NCBI RefSeq assembly: GCF_000379785.1
Contig: NZ_KB903715.1
Coordinates: 146 to 64,145 of the forward strand
Direction of reading: 5' to 3'
DNA length: 64,000 nt
Origin: Gallibacterium anatis DSM 16844 = F 149
GTDB taxonomy: Bacteria > Pseudomonadota > Gammaproteobacteria > Enterobacterales > Pasteurellaceae
Positions 18,500 to 27,065 of the stretch are shown in pieces. How positions within the stretch are numbered: the first letter of the stretch is position 1; each line of letters opens with the position of its first letter. The translations under genes were made by a program, and so were the position numbers. The notes beneath the pieces are model-generated. The model was not told the DNA's origin. It did no database searches and worked only from the letters and a program-made list of their open reading frames with translations.

Positions 18500-20014
18500 C
18501 TATTCTTCATCATCCTCTTTTGCCCATTCTAAGGCACGTTTAACGGCTTTTTTCCAACCTTTATAACGGCGTTGTTGTTTTGCTTCGTTTTGATCCGGCA
18601 AGAATGTTCTTTCGATAGAAGCTTTGTCGCGCAACTCCTCGAGATCTTTCCAGAATCCGGTCGCCAAGCCGGCAAGATAAGCGGCACCGAGCGCGGTGAC
18701 TTCTTTGACAGTCGGGCGTTCCACTTGAGTGTTAAGAATATCGGCTTGGAACTGCATTAAGAAATTATTCGCGGTGGCACCGCCATCAACACGCAATGAT
18801 TGCAATTTTTCACCTGAGTCGGACAACATCGCTTCCAAAACATCCTTAGTTTGGTATGCGATAGATTCAAGCGTTGCTCTGACAATATGATTGCGGTTAG
18901 CCCCACGAGAAAGTCCAACGATAGCACCACGTGCATATGGATCCCAATAAGGTGCACCTAAACCGGTAAATGCCGGAACAACATAGACGCCGTTACAATC
19001 CGGCACTTTTTGAGCGAAATATTCGGTATCGGCACTGTCGTGTACAATTTTTAATTCATCGCGCAACCATTGGATTGACGCACCGGCAATAAAGACAGAA
19101 CCCTCTAAAGCGTAAGCAGGTTCACCTTTGGCGTTACAACAGATAGTGGTTAATAGCCCATTTTGTGAGGTAATAGCTTTATCACCGGTATTCATCAACA
19201 TAAAGCAACCTGTGCCGTAAGTGTTTTTTGCCTGACCGGCGTTAACGCAAAGATGCCCGTAAAGCGCAGCTTGTTGGTCACCGGCAATACCGGCGATTGG
19301 AATACGCACGCCACCTTTACCACCGATATTGGTTTGACCATAAATTTCGGAAGAATTTTTCACTTCCGGCAACATACTACGAGGAATATCCAAAATTTCT
19401 AACATCTTGTCATCCCACTGTTTGCTATGAATATTAAACATCATTGTACGAGAGGCATTAGTGTAATCGGTAACGTGCACACGGCCTTGAGTAAGTTTCC
19501 AAATCAACCAAGTATCAACCGTACCGAATAACAATTCACCTTTTTCTGCCTGTTCTCTCGCGCCTTCAACGTTATCTAAAATCCATTTCACTTTTGTTCC
19601 GGAGAAATAGGGGTCGACCACTAAACCGGTAGTATTACGGATATAATCGGTATAACCTTTCGCTTTTAATTGATCGCAAAATTCGGCGGTACGACGGCAT
19701 TGCCACACAATCGCATTGTAAACCGGTTTGCCAGTATTTTTATTCCAAACGATCGTTGTTTCACGTTGATTGGTAATTCCGATAGCGGCGATCTGATCGG
19801 AAGTAATACCGGTTTTCGCCACCACTTCATTTAAGGTCGAACTTTGCGTAGCCCAAATTTCCATCGGATCGTGTTCAACCCATCCTGTTTTTGGATAAAT
19901 TTGTGTAAATTCGCGTTGTGCAATGCCGACAATATTGGCATCGTGGTCAAGCAAAACTGCACGAGAGCTGGTTGTACCCTGGTCTAAAGCAATAATATAT
20001 TTTTTATCTGTCAT
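18500..20014 (-). CDS. glpK: Glycerol kinase
   Basis: Phosphorylates glycerol to sn-glycerol 3-phosphate, trapping it in the cytoplasm. The 504-residue FGGY kinase begins [20 protein letters not shown]; further motifs are [46 protein letters not shown] and [20 protein letters not shown]. It is the second gene of glpFK, 23 nt after glpF. The acidic tail EWAKEDDEE is typical of enteric-type GlpK. Confidence 0.97.
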   Translation of the reverse strand: MTDKKYIIALDQGTTSSRAVLLDHDANIVGIAQREFTQIYPKTGWVEHDPMEIWATQSSTLNEVVAKTGITSDQIAAIGITNQRETTIVWNKNTGKPVYNAIVWQCRRTAEFCDQLKAKGYTDYIRNTTGLVVDPYFSGTKVKWILDNVEGAREQAEKGELLFGTVDTWLIWKLTQGRVHVTDYTNASRTMMFNIHSKQWDDKMLEILDIPRSMLPEVKNSSEIYGQTNIGGKGGVRIPIAGIAGDQQAALYGHLCVNAGQAKNTYGTGCFMLMNTGDKAITSQNGLLTTICCNAKGEPAYALEGSVFIAGASIQWLRDELKIVHDSADTEYFAQKVPDCNGVYVVPAFTGLGAPYWDPYARGAIVGLSRGANRNHIVRATLESIAYQTKDVLEAMLSDSGEKLQSLRVDGGATANNFLMQFQADILNTQVERPTVKEVTALGAAYLAGLATGFWKDLEELRDKASIERTFLPDQNEAKQQRRYKGWKKAVKRALEWAKEDDEE

Positions 20015-20037
20015 AATAAGTTACCTTTTCAAGAAAT

Positions 20038-20844
20038 TTAGTTGTCAATTTTACAGCTATTGCACGGAAGATTTCTGCCAATAAAGCGACGATAACCCCA
20101 CGCACCGAATAATCCGCCAAGAATCGGCGCAATGATTGGCACTAATGCATATGGAATAACGTGTCCGCCGGTCATTGCGATTTCGCCCCAACCGGAAAGT
20201 GCAGCGAATAATTTAGGTCCGAAGTCACGTGCCGGATTCATCGCAAAGCCGGTTAATGGACCCATTGCACCGCCTAATACTGCAATCAGAATACCGATAA
20301 GTAAAGGTGCTAAAGCACCACGAGGCACGCCGTTACCATCATCGGTTAAAGCCAAAATAACACCGACTAAAGTGGCAGTAAGAATAAATTCAACGGCACC
20401 GGCAGTGAGTAAATCAATGTGTGGATTGGAATAGGTGGAGAAAATGCCGGCGGTAAATAGGCTTTCGGCAGAACCTCTTACAATATGTTGAGTTGTTTCG
20501 TAATCAATAATGACACCTCGATAGAGAAAATAAACAACGGCTGCCCCGAAGAAACCGCCTAACATTTGAGCGATAATGAAAGGCACGACTTTTTTACCAT
20601 CGAAGCAAGCGAATTTCCAAAGTGCGATTGTTACTGCCGGATTAAGGTGAGCACCGGAAACGCCGGCGGTAAGATAAACCGCTAATGCAACGCCCATTCC
20701 CCAAACGATACTGATTTCCCATAGACCGAATGAAGCACCGGCAACACGGGCGGCAGCCACGCAACCGCAACCAAAAAAGATCAATAATGCCGTACCGAGG
20801 AATTCGGCAATACATTGTCCTTTTAATGAATGATCGAGTGCCAT
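20038..20844 (-). CDS. glpF: Glycerol facilitator
   Basis: A 268-residue aquaglyceroporin in the inner membrane allowing passive glycerol entry. Both NPA half-helices are present (GAHLNPAVTIALWKFA and GFAMNPARDFGPKLFAAL), within six membrane helices. It is the first gene of glpFK, with a GlpR operator about 50-65 bp upstream of the start. Confidence 0.97.
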   Translation of the reverse strand: MALDHSLKGQCIAEFLGTALLIFFGCGCVAAARVAGASFGLWEISIVWGMGVALAVYLTAGVSGAHLNPAVTIALWKFACFDGKKVVPFIIAQMLGGFFGAAVVYFLYRGVIIDYETTQHIVRGSAESLFTAGIFSTYSNPHIDLLTAGAVEFILTATLVGVILALTDDGNGVPRGALAPLLIGILIAVLGGAMGPLTGFAMNPARDFGPKLFAALSGWGEIAMTGGHVIPYALVPIIAPILGGLFGAWGYRRFIGRNLPCNSCKIDN

Positions 20845-20890
20845 AAAGACTCCTTATTTATAAAATGAAAGTAGAAAAGAAAGTATAAAT

Positions 20891-20910
20891 AATGTTCTTA
20901 ATCGAACTTA
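20891..20910. promoter_or_regulatory. GlpR operator upstream of glpF
   Basis: AATGTTCTTAATCGAACTTA closely follows the GlpR palindrome (ATGTTC ... GAACAT). It predicts repression of glpFK by GlpR, relieved by glycerol 3-phosphate. The remaining bases of the 302-bp gap to yciH are AT-rich with no other clear site apart from the yciH terminator. Confidence 0.75.
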
Positions 20911-21092
20911 TGATTTGTATTTAAAAGAAAAAATGAGCGTTTATAAAGTGTAAATTTTCTAAAATGAGAACTATGTCAAAATTTTTATGGCAAATTTATT
21001 CAAAAATGAGTGATATGTCGCAAAATAAGATGTCGTTGAAGTGACTAATGCGGAAAATTTTTCTAAAAAGAGAAATTTTTTGCGTAAAAGAA

Positions 21093-21130
21093 AAAACTCT
21101 CGTATGTAAATTGTTGAATACGAGAGTTTT
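21093..21130 (-). terminator. Terminator of the lapAB-pyrF-yciH unit
   Basis: A 13-bp perfect stem AAAACTCTCGTAT / ATACGAGAGTTTT. On the minus strand it follows yciH and runs into TTCTTTT. Confidence 0.85.
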
Positions 21131-21146
21131 AATGACTGTTTAATGC

Positions 21147-21467
21147 TTAACCACCTGCCAGCTTAACGTTAAAGCCTTTCTCTTCCAGCAGCTGTTTTAA
21201 CAGATCACGATTTTCTCCTTGAATTTCAATGGTACCGTTTTTAACTGAGCCGCCACAGCCACAACGCTTTTTCAGTAATGAAGCAAGATCAGAAAGGGCT
21301 TTGTCGTCTAAGGGCAAACCGCTGATAACGCAAACACCTTTGCCTTTGCGCCCTGATGTTTGACGCTGAATACGAACAATGCCATCACCTTGTGGCCGTT
21401 GTGGAGCCTGTTTTTGCGGCTTAATGCGTCCACTTTCAGTTGAGTAAACAAGTTGACTGTCAGACAT
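21147..21467 (-). CDS. yciH: SUI1/eIF1-like translation factor YciH
   Basis: A 106-residue protein of the SUI1 family. Bacterial YciH resembles eIF1 and affects initiation fidelity or stress translation. Seen: RKGKGVCVISGLPLDDKAL, LASLLKKRCGCGGSVKNGTI and IEIQGENRDLLKQLLEEKGF, the family core. It starts 3 nt after pyrF stops, as in E. coli, so the two are translationally close. Confidence 0.93.
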   Translation of the reverse strand: MSDSQLVYSTESGRIKPQKQAPQRPQGDGIVRIQRQTSGRKGKGVCVISGLPLDDKALSDLASLLKKRCGCGGSVKNGTIEIQGENRDLLKQLLEEKGFNVKLAGG

Positions 21468-21470
21468 TGA

Positions 21471-22166
21471 TTATCCTTGAATCGATGCGTTGATCTGTTT
21501 TAATACGGCAACCGGATCAGCAGCTTGCGTAATCGGACGACCGATAACTAAATAGTCGGAGCCGGCATTGATCGCTTCTCTTGGTGTCATTACGCGGCGT
21601 TGATCGCCTAATTGGCTGCCTTCAGGACGAATGCCCGGAGTGACTAATTTAAATTCATTTCCGCAACGCTGACGTAGGATTTCCACTTCTTGTGGCGAGC
21701 AGACTACACCATCCAAGCCGGCACGTTGGCTTAAACGTGCTAAACGAATAACGTGTTCTTCCGGAGAAGTATTAACGCCGATTTGTAAGAGATCCGCCTC
21801 TTCCATACTGGTTAGCACGGTGATAGCAATTAAAATCGGTGCATCTTTGCCGTAAGGTTCGAGAATTTTTTTCGCTGCTTCCATCATTCTTAAACCGCCA
21901 CTGGCGTGCATATCGACCATCCAAACACCTAAATCGGCAGCGGAACGTACCGCACGGGCAACAGTATTCGGAATATCGTGGAATTTAAGATCTAAGAACA
22001 CATCAAAGCTACGTCTTTGTAACTCTTTGACAAATTCTGTACCCAGTGTAGTAAACATCTCTTTACCCACTTTGAGGCGGCATAGACTAGGATCAATTTG
22101 ATCAACCAGCTGCATTGCTTCTTTTTTCGTTTCATAGTCTAAGGCGACAATAACTTTGTTTTCCAT
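21471..22166 (-). CDS. pyrF: Orotidine 5'-phosphate decarboxylase
   Basis: Decarboxylates OMP to UMP, the last step of de novo pyrimidine synthesis. A 231-residue TIM barrel beginning [11 protein letters not shown]; the catalytic segment [17 protein letters not shown] (Asp-x-Lys-x2-Asp) and the phosphate-binding [11 protein letters not shown] and YLVIGRPIT are intact. The frame extends upstream to 22244, but ATG 22166 has AGAGGGA before it and gives the normal length. It overlaps nothing and follows lapB by 23 nt. Confidence 0.97.
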   Translation of the reverse strand: MENKVIVALDYETKKEAMQLVDQIDPSLCRLKVGKEMFTTLGTEFVKELQRRSFDVFLDLKFHDIPNTVARAVRSAADLGVWMVDMHASGGLRMMEAAKKILEPYGKDAPILIAITVLTSMEEADLLQIGVNTSPEEHVIRLARLSQRAGLDGVVCSPQEVEILRQRCGNEFKLVTPGIRPEGSQLGDQRRVMTPREAINAGSDYLVIGRPITQAADPVAVLKQINASIQG

Positions 22167-22189
22167 GATGTTCCCTCTTTGTTTGCAAA

Positions 22190-23362
22190 TTAATTTTCTA
22201 CTGGTGTAACTGTTTCCCAACGTCGGCAGGACGGACATTGCCAAATCAGTTTATGGCTCTGAAAACCACAATGATTACAACGATATTCAAAGCTTTTTTT
22301 CAAACGTTCATCAACGATATTGTAGAGCAGTTTTAGGCTCTCTTTACCGTTTCCCTCATCAAGTTCATCAATTTGATATTGAATGAAACGATGAAATATT
22401 CGCATTGTCGGACGTTTCTCAAGCCGACGATAGAGATGATTTTTTGCAACTTCAGCACCCGATTTTTGTTCAATATAATCTGTTAAGGCGATGACAACGG
22501 CACTATTGACTTTTTGCTGTTGCCATTTGATCAGAAACAGCTCCAAATCGTGGCTATTCGGCAAATGTTGATAATATTCGATAAGTGGTGGTAAGGCTTC
22601 ACTGATGTAGGCAAGATTTTGCTCGGTAATTTGTTGTAATGTCTTGATGGCTTTGGGGTAATTGCCTTGTTTTGCATATTGTTCGGCAAGAATAAGCGTT
22701 GCTCTAACGCAAGTTGGTGAAACGATTAAAGCTTTTGTAAGAGCATCTATAATCTGTTGTTGCTGATTGGATTCTAAGGCAAATTCGCAATAGTAGTGTG
22801 ACAATGCGATATTTTCGGTTTGTTGTGTCAATTTACGATAACGCTCGCCCACTTCAATCGCTTTATCCCACTCTTTAGTGCGTTGATAAATATTTGCCAG
22901 TTCGTGCAAGGCATTTTCCGCATAATCCGGCTCTTCACTTAATTTTTGGTAGAGTTTTTCGGCACGATCCAAGAAGCCGACAAACATAAAATCTTTGGCT
23001 AATTGCTGGCGGGTGAGCAATTTTTGTTCATAACTGTAATTCGGATTGTTGTCGATATTTTGGTGGATACGCAACGCACGATCCACCTCACCGCGAGAAC
23101 GGAATAAATTACCTAAAGTCAATTCCGCCTCAAATTGGGAGTCGTTGTCAATAGCGTTTTCCGACTCCTGTTTTTCCAGCATTTTTAAGAAAAGATCAAC
23201 CGCTTTTTCTTGTTGGTTAGATAAAAGAAAATTTACCCCGGTCATATAATCACGGGATAATTTATTGCTGATCTCCTCCTGATCTTTTTTAGCGCTACGA
23301 TGTCCCATATACCAGCCATAGGCAGCGGCGATAGGTAACAGCAAAAAAAGCAGTTCCAGCAT
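22190..23362 (-). CDS. lapB: LPS assembly protein B (YciM)
   Basis: A 390-residue membrane-anchored TPR protein that, with FtsH, controls LpxC turnover and so lipopolysaccharide synthesis. The N-terminal helix [20 protein letters not shown] anchors it; TPR-like repeats fill the middle; a C-terminal rubredoxin-type metal site is seen as CNHCGF (about 361) and WQCPSCRRW (about 374). Its ATG overlaps the lapA stop (TAATG), indicating coupling. Confidence 0.95.
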   Translation of the reverse strand: MLELLFLLLPIAAAYGWYMGHRSAKKDQEEISNKLSRDYMTGVNFLLSNQQEKAVDLFLKMLEKQESENAIDNDSQFEAELTLGNLFRSRGEVDRALRIHQNIDNNPNYSYEQKLLTRQQLAKDFMFVGFLDRAEKLYQKLSEEPDYAENALHELANIYQRTKEWDKAIEVGERYRKLTQQTENIALSHYYCEFALESNQQQQIIDALTKALIVSPTCVRATLILAEQYAKQGNYPKAIKTLQQITEQNLAYISEALPPLIEYYQHLPNSHDLELFLIKWQQQKVNSAVVIALTDYIEQKSGAEVAKNHLYRRLEKRPTMRIFHRFIQYQIDELDEGNGKESLKLLYNIVDERLKKSFEYRCNHCGFQSHKLIWQCPSCRRWETVTPVEN

Positions 23363-23658
23363 TATGCGTTTTTATCTCTTGCGGTCATTAATTCATTGAT
23401 TTGTTGTAACTGCTTTTTAGTTTGGCGTGTTAACGCCATATTTTTTACTTTGAGTTTGATGTAAAAAATTCCGGTGACCAACCAGCCGAGCAAAAAGCCG
23501 AAACCGAATAAAAGTGCAACTAGGCTAGAGAGTTGTATATCGCTTTTTGCGACAATATAGTTTACGGAAATAACTTGATCGTTATTGGCACCGACAGTAA
23601 TGCCGACGATGATTAATGCAATAACAATAACTAAAGTTAGAATGTATTTTAATTTCAC
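23362..23658 (-). CDS. lapA: LPS assembly protein A (YciS)
   Basis: A 98-residue inner-membrane protein of the DUF1049 family with two transmembrane helices (residues about 4-24 and 42-65) and a short basic cytoplasmic tail. It partners LapB in LPS regulation. First gene of lapAB-pyrF-yciH. The 459-bp region upstream (23659-24117) has TATAAT-like elements in both directions and no gene that I can support. Confidence 0.93.
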   Translation of the reverse strand: MKLKYILTLVIVIALIIVGITVGANNDQVISVNYIVAKSDIQLSSLVALLFGFGFLLGWLVTGIFYIKLKVKNMALTRQTKKQLQQINELMTARDKNA

Positions 23659-24117
23659 ATTGCCCCCTAGTAGAAAATGAAATGATGTCCATTATGCCAA
23701 AAATAGAGCGACTATAATAGCAAAATTCTGAATCGAAAAGGAAAAATGACGGAGGTTATGAGGGATTTATGATGCCAATCCTGTGTTGTTTACAACCTTT
23801 CATCAGATTACATAGGATTTATAGTTATAGCGCCAATATTCTCTTCTCAAATATCTACAGTTTTTGCTGAATTCTAAAAAAATGATCTTGCCATAGCCGT
23901 ATGGTGTGCTTTTAGTCATAAAAAGGGTGTTTCTCCACCTGTGAAGTGCGAACTATAAAAGTGGTGCTTCGCTGTCATTAAATGCGGAATTTAAAAGAAA
24001 TATATAAAAGAGATCCTAAGCTTTCTTTTGTTGTATATAAAGGGATAAAAATGAAAGATAGAAAGTTAAATCTGTATTATAATCAGTAGTAATTAAGAAA
24101 ACTATTAAGGAGAAAAA

Positions 24118-24303
24118 ATGATTTCTAAAGAAGAAATGGAGAAAAGACGTGAAGCCGTAGAATATGCCAAAGCTAGTGTTGGTTTAGAGGGAATTACCTT
24201 ATCTCAAGGATTGCTAGAGATTGCTGATGAATATATTCAAGGTTTATTGACCAGAGAAGAATTTACCAGAGAATATATTAAGGCAGTAAAAGCTGGTGTT
24301 TGA
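24118..24303 (+). CDS. VbhA-like antitoxin of a Fic toxin
   Basis: A 61-residue, helix-rich, charged protein. Residues 20-25 read SVGLEG, matching the Fic inhibition motif (S/T)xxxE(G/N); Glu24 would block ATP positioning in the Fic active site, as in Bartonella VbhA. AAGGAGAAAAA precedes the ATG. The Fic gene starts 1 nt after its stop (TGATATG). The reading is well supported by motif and context, though sequence identity to VbhA cannot be measured here. Base composition is AT-richer than neighbours. Confidence 0.88.
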   Translation: MISKEEMEKRREAVEYAKASVGLEGITLSQGLLEIADEYIQGLLTREEFTREYIKAVKAGV

Positions 24304-24304
24304 T

Positions 24305-25390
24305 ATGGCAAAAAGTTATTCCGAAGAAGAAATAAAGGATAAGTTATCATTTATCCGTTTAACTGAATTAAGGGAAACCCCAATCAAAGGAAACTTTGAT
24401 CTTGAACATCTTAAGAAAATAAATGCTTATATCTTTCAGGATAGCCCAGAGGTTGCCGGAAAATTTAGACCAGAAGTAAAAGTTTATAGTGATGAAGTAT
24501 GGCATAAAAATCGTAATTATCCTAAATTTGGTGTGATTACAGTGTGTTATAGTTCAATGGATAGGAAGAGTATTGAAGAGGCTGAAAATGTTTTAAGCTC
24601 TATAAATATTGAGCGTATGAAAGAGCTAAATCAAAGTGATTTTGCTAAAGAATTAGCTGATATATATAAAAAACTCGATTACTTTCACCCATTCCCTGAT
24701 GGAAATAGTCGAACACTTAGAGAGTTTACCCGTACATTATCTGAAGAAGTTGGATTAAAGCTAGATTGGAGTAAACATAATCGGCAAGAAATTTATTTAG
24801 CTAGAGATTTTGAAGTTAATACAATAGCCTTATCAAAAGTATCTGATCAAAACCAAAAGTTTTTCATTGAAGATGAAATTGAAGCTATTTTAAAGCATCC
24901 GAAATATAAGCCATTAGAAGATATTATCAATGACTCTTTAAGCCCATTAGAATTAAGTCAACAGAAAAATTATTGTGTTGATTTCTCGTTTAATAAAGAA
25001 ATTTCTGATCACTCAGGAAAAAATACCTATAATGTACTGGTGAATAGTGTTCCGGCTCAACAAGCAATTAAAAATGATCCTAACGTGGTTAACGTACTTA
25101 AGGGATTAGCCAATCATTCCGATATTAAAGCTAAAGAAATTACTTTAGAGCAGCTGCAAAGCGGATTTATCCAACCTAAAAAGCTCGATAATGAAATTAA
25201 AGTCACTAGACCGGATAATAGAACACTTGATGCTAACGGTCATAAAATCGAGGCTCAAAAGCAAAAATTGTCTTCTTTGAATTATGATAATGTAAGAGCA
25301 ATAGAATCATCATTTAACCTAAAAAATAGGATAATATTATGTCTTATGAAAAAACGAAAAATGAAATTTTTGGAAGTTTATTATTTTTAA
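24305..25390 (+). CDS. Fic-domain toxin (predicted AMPylase)
   Basis: A 361-residue Fic protein expected to transfer AMP from ATP to target hydroxyl groups. The flap region is FRPEVKVYSDEVWHK and the catalytic motif HPFPDGNSRTLREFTR begins at His128. The canonical motif is HxFx(D/E)GN(G/K)RxxR; here a Ser replaces the usual Gly after GN, while His, Asp, Asn and both Arg are kept. About 130 residues after the Fic fold match nothing I recognise. The last 18 codons overlap the next gene, and the tail ILCLMKKRKMKFLEVYYF looks like run-on translation, so the C-terminus may be recently altered. ATG 24305 is preferred over GTG 24296. Confidence 0.9.
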   Translation: MAKSYSEEEIKDKLSFIRLTELRETPIKGNFDLEHLKKINAYIFQDSPEVAGKFRPEVKVYSDEVWHKNRNYPKFGVITVCYSSMDRKSIEEAENVLSSINIERMKELNQSDFAKELADIYKKLDYFHPFPDGNSRTLREFTRTLSEEVGLKLDWSKHNRQEIYLARDFEVNTIALSKVSDQNQKFFIEDEIEAILKHPKYKPLEDIINDSLSPLELSQQKNYCVDFSFNKEISDHSGKNTYNVLVNSVPAQQAIKNDPNVVNVLKGLANHSDIKAKEITLEQLQSGFIQPKKLDNEIKVTRPDNRTLDANGHKIEAQKQKLSSLNYDNVRAIESSFNLKNRIILCLMKKRKMKFLEVYYF

Positions 25391-25611
25391 CTGATATTGT
25401 ACATAACGAACAGATTTTAATTGATTTGTTGCATCAGGCAGGTTATAAAAATGTGACTAAAAATAAAATCAGAAGATGGAGGCGAAAAGATGGGGGAAGT
25501 TCTGTTCCCGATTTTGTTTTAGAAGTACTATTGACATTTTTGTTTGATTTAAAAAAGAAAAACAGAGAGAAATTTTCCGTAGTAGATATGTCAGAAAAAA
25601 GCCTAGACTAG
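25339..25611 (+). CDS. Small protein of unknown function in the Fic locus
   Basis: A 90-residue, basic, helical protein that overlaps the Fic 3' end by 52 nt in another frame. I do not recognise it with confidence. The pattern NEQILIDLLHQAGYKNVTKN, then IRRWRRKD, then VPDFVLEVLLTFLFDLKKK loosely resembles the repeat of YehS/DUF1456 proteins, and could be a small nucleic-acid-binding helical domain. GGATAATATT lies before the ATG. A terminator overlaps its stop, so it ends the antitoxin-toxin transcript. Confidence 0.6.
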   Translation: MSYEKTKNEIFGSLLFLTDIVHNEQILIDLLHQAGYKNVTKNKIRRWRRKDGGSSVPDFVLEVLLTFLFDLKKKNREKFSVVDMSEKSLD

Positions 25612-25620
25612 GCATTTTTG
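25595..25620 (+). terminator. Terminator of the Fic locus
   Basis: AAAAAGCCTA-GAC-TAGGCATTTTT: a GC-core stem extended by A/T pairs, ending in a T-run. It overlaps the stop of the 90-residue gene. Confidence 0.7.
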
Positions 25621-25701
25621 TCTTTAATTTCTATCAATTTCACCTTTCTTTTTAGTTGGTGTGGAATTTTGCTAATTTGTCTTTGTATGATTTAAAAGTG
25701 T

Positions 25702-25857
25702 TCAGCGGAGCAAAAATTCACCATTTGAGGGGGCAAATCGTGCAATCTTCACATCAATGATACCGATGCTTCCGTTTTTGCACATTGGAATGTCGTGTTC
25801 AAATTTGGTTTGAATACCGACAAAAGAGCATCCGCACTTTGGTTTATCGTCACATTT
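25702..25857 (-). pseudogene. Start-less ORF remnant, unknown family
   Basis: A 51-codon open stretch with protein-like composition (KCDDKPKCGCSFVGIQTKFE, then MCKNGSIGIIDVKIARFAP, then a stop). It has no start at its 5' end (stop at 25858) and is too short to be complete; clustered Cys residues suggest a former metal site. It is probably the end of a decayed gene left beside the Fic locus. I see no other gene in 25612-25958. Confidence 0.3.
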
Positions 25858-25958
25858 TTAATTTCGTCCAAGTTCAGTCAATTTGTGGTAACCAATGCGG
25901 TTTTTTATTCTAATTTGAAACCTTGAATGCACTGTTTTGATAAATATAATTGTATCTT

Positions 25959-26606
25959 TTATCGGCTATTAAATTTTTTGATAATCAATCCGAGCGTGGT
26001 TTGTAATACCCACCCGATAGATAAGGCAAAAACTAATGTGCCTAGACCGACAACACCTCCCAATAGCCAGCCGACAAAACAGACACTACCTTCGATTAAG
26101 GTTCTGATCGTCCCGATTTTGAAACCTGTCGTTTGATAAAGACCGACCATTAAACCGTCACGAGGGCCTGCGCCCATATGGCAGGTAAGATAGAATGCGG
26201 AGGTGATGCCGCCGATAATCACACCGATGAGCATAAACATAAGCTGACCGATAAAGGTTTGCGGAGCCGGAATAAAAGTAACGGTCAAGCCAAGAGAAAG
26301 TGCGATCAAGCTGATATTCAGCACTGTGCCTAAGCCCGGTTTTTGTCGAAAAGGTATCCAAGTCAACATTACGATCACACTGATAATAAAACTAATAATG
26401 CCGATATTGGTTTCTGTTTTAAGGGAAAGACCTTGTGCTAATACTGTCCAAGGTGTGGAGCCGAGTTGAGATAGAACTAAAAAACCATCGCCAACACCGA
26501 AAGTGAGGAGCGAAATAACCAATACCGCAAAGGCGGAAGGCGTAGGTTTCCAGAGTGAATGTGACGACCAAGGCGGTCTGGGTAAACTATGTTTAGGTCG
26601 GCTCAT
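25959..26606 (-). CDS. YczE/YitT-like membrane protein
   Basis: A 215-residue protein with about five to six membrane helices and a basic Pro/Ser-rich N-terminus (MSRPKHSLPRPPWSSHSLW). The segments LGSTPWTVLAQGLSLKT and CHMGAGPRDGLMVGLYQTTG are typical of the YczE/YyaS integral membrane family, whose function is unknown. I use ATG 26606; the frame is open to 26669 but the extra residues look like leader sequence. It is separated from ihfB by a hairpin. Confidence 0.8.
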   Translation of the reverse strand: MSRPKHSLPRPPWSSHSLWKPTPSAFAVLVISLLTFGVGDGFLVLSQLGSTPWTVLAQGLSLKTETNIGIISFIISVIVMLTWIPFRQKPGLGTVLNISLIALSLGLTVTFIPAPQTFIGQLMFMLIGVIIGGITSAFYLTCHMGAGPRDGLMVGLYQTTGFKIGTIRTLIEGSVCFVGWLLGGVVGLGTLVFALSIGWVLQTTLGLIIKKFNSR

Positions 26607-26636
26607 AAAATGGTGAAATGATAATAGGAGAAAAGC

Positions 26637-26673
26637 AACGTTGCTAATAAAACAGGAATGGATTAGCAACGTT
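26637..26673 (-). terminator. Hairpin/terminator after ihfB
   Basis: A perfect 12-bp inverted repeat AACGTTGCTAAT / ATTAGCAACGTT with a 13-nt loop. On the minus strand it follows ihfB and precedes GCTTTTCTCC, so it may end ihfB transcription, though the T-run is short. Confidence 0.6.
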
Positions 26674-26698
26674 AAACTGGTTTGATCATATTATTCAA

Positions 26699-26980
26699 CT
26701 AAATGTTATCAACACGTTCACGAAGTTCTTTTCCGGCTTTGAAATGCGGAACGGATTTCGCTTCAAGACTGACTTGTGTACCGGTTTTAGGGTTACGACC
26801 TGTACGAGGTTGACGATAGCGTAATGCAAAACTACCGAAACGGCGGATTTCAATACGATCACCCTTTTCTAAGGTAAGAGAGAGATGTTCAATAATTTCT
26901 TTAACAGAAAATTCAATATGTTTAATCGACATAGTAGGATGACGATTTATCAACTTTTCAATCAATTCTGATTTTGTCAT
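26699..26980 (-). CDS. ihfB: Integration host factor subunit beta
   Basis: A 93-residue HU/IHF-family protein that pairs with IhfA and bends DNA sharply at specific sites. The signature [20 protein letters not shown] spans the beta-ribbon arm with the intercalating Pro, and the N-terminus [20 protein letters not shown] is IhfB-like. It lies downstream of rpsA, as in other gammaproteobacteria, but separated by the terminator at 27006. Confidence 0.97.
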   Translation of the reverse strand: MTKSELIEKLINRHPTMSIKHIEFSVKEIIEHLSLTLEKGDRIEIRRFGSFALRYRQPRTGRNPKTGTQVSLEAKSVPHFKAGKELRERVDNI

Positions 26981-27005
26981 ATGAGTATCCTTCTGTTTTA
27001 GGTAG

Positions 27006-27037
27006 AAAATCCGATATGCCGAAACATATCGGATTTA
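27006..27037 (-). terminator. Terminator of rpsA
   Basis: A 12-bp perfect stem AAATCCGATATG / CATATCGGATTT. On the minus strand it follows the rpsA stop by about 30 nt. The pyrimidine tail is short, so partial read-through into ihfB is possible. Confidence 0.75.
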
Positions 27038-27065
27038 TTGCAATTAAGCAAAGTGATAAGGGAGA

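Noticed and set aside
23659-24117. Small genes in the gap between lapA and the Fic locus
   Set aside because: Short ATG-started frames (for example at 23746 and 24051) stop within about 13 codons and show no recognisable protein or RNA fold.
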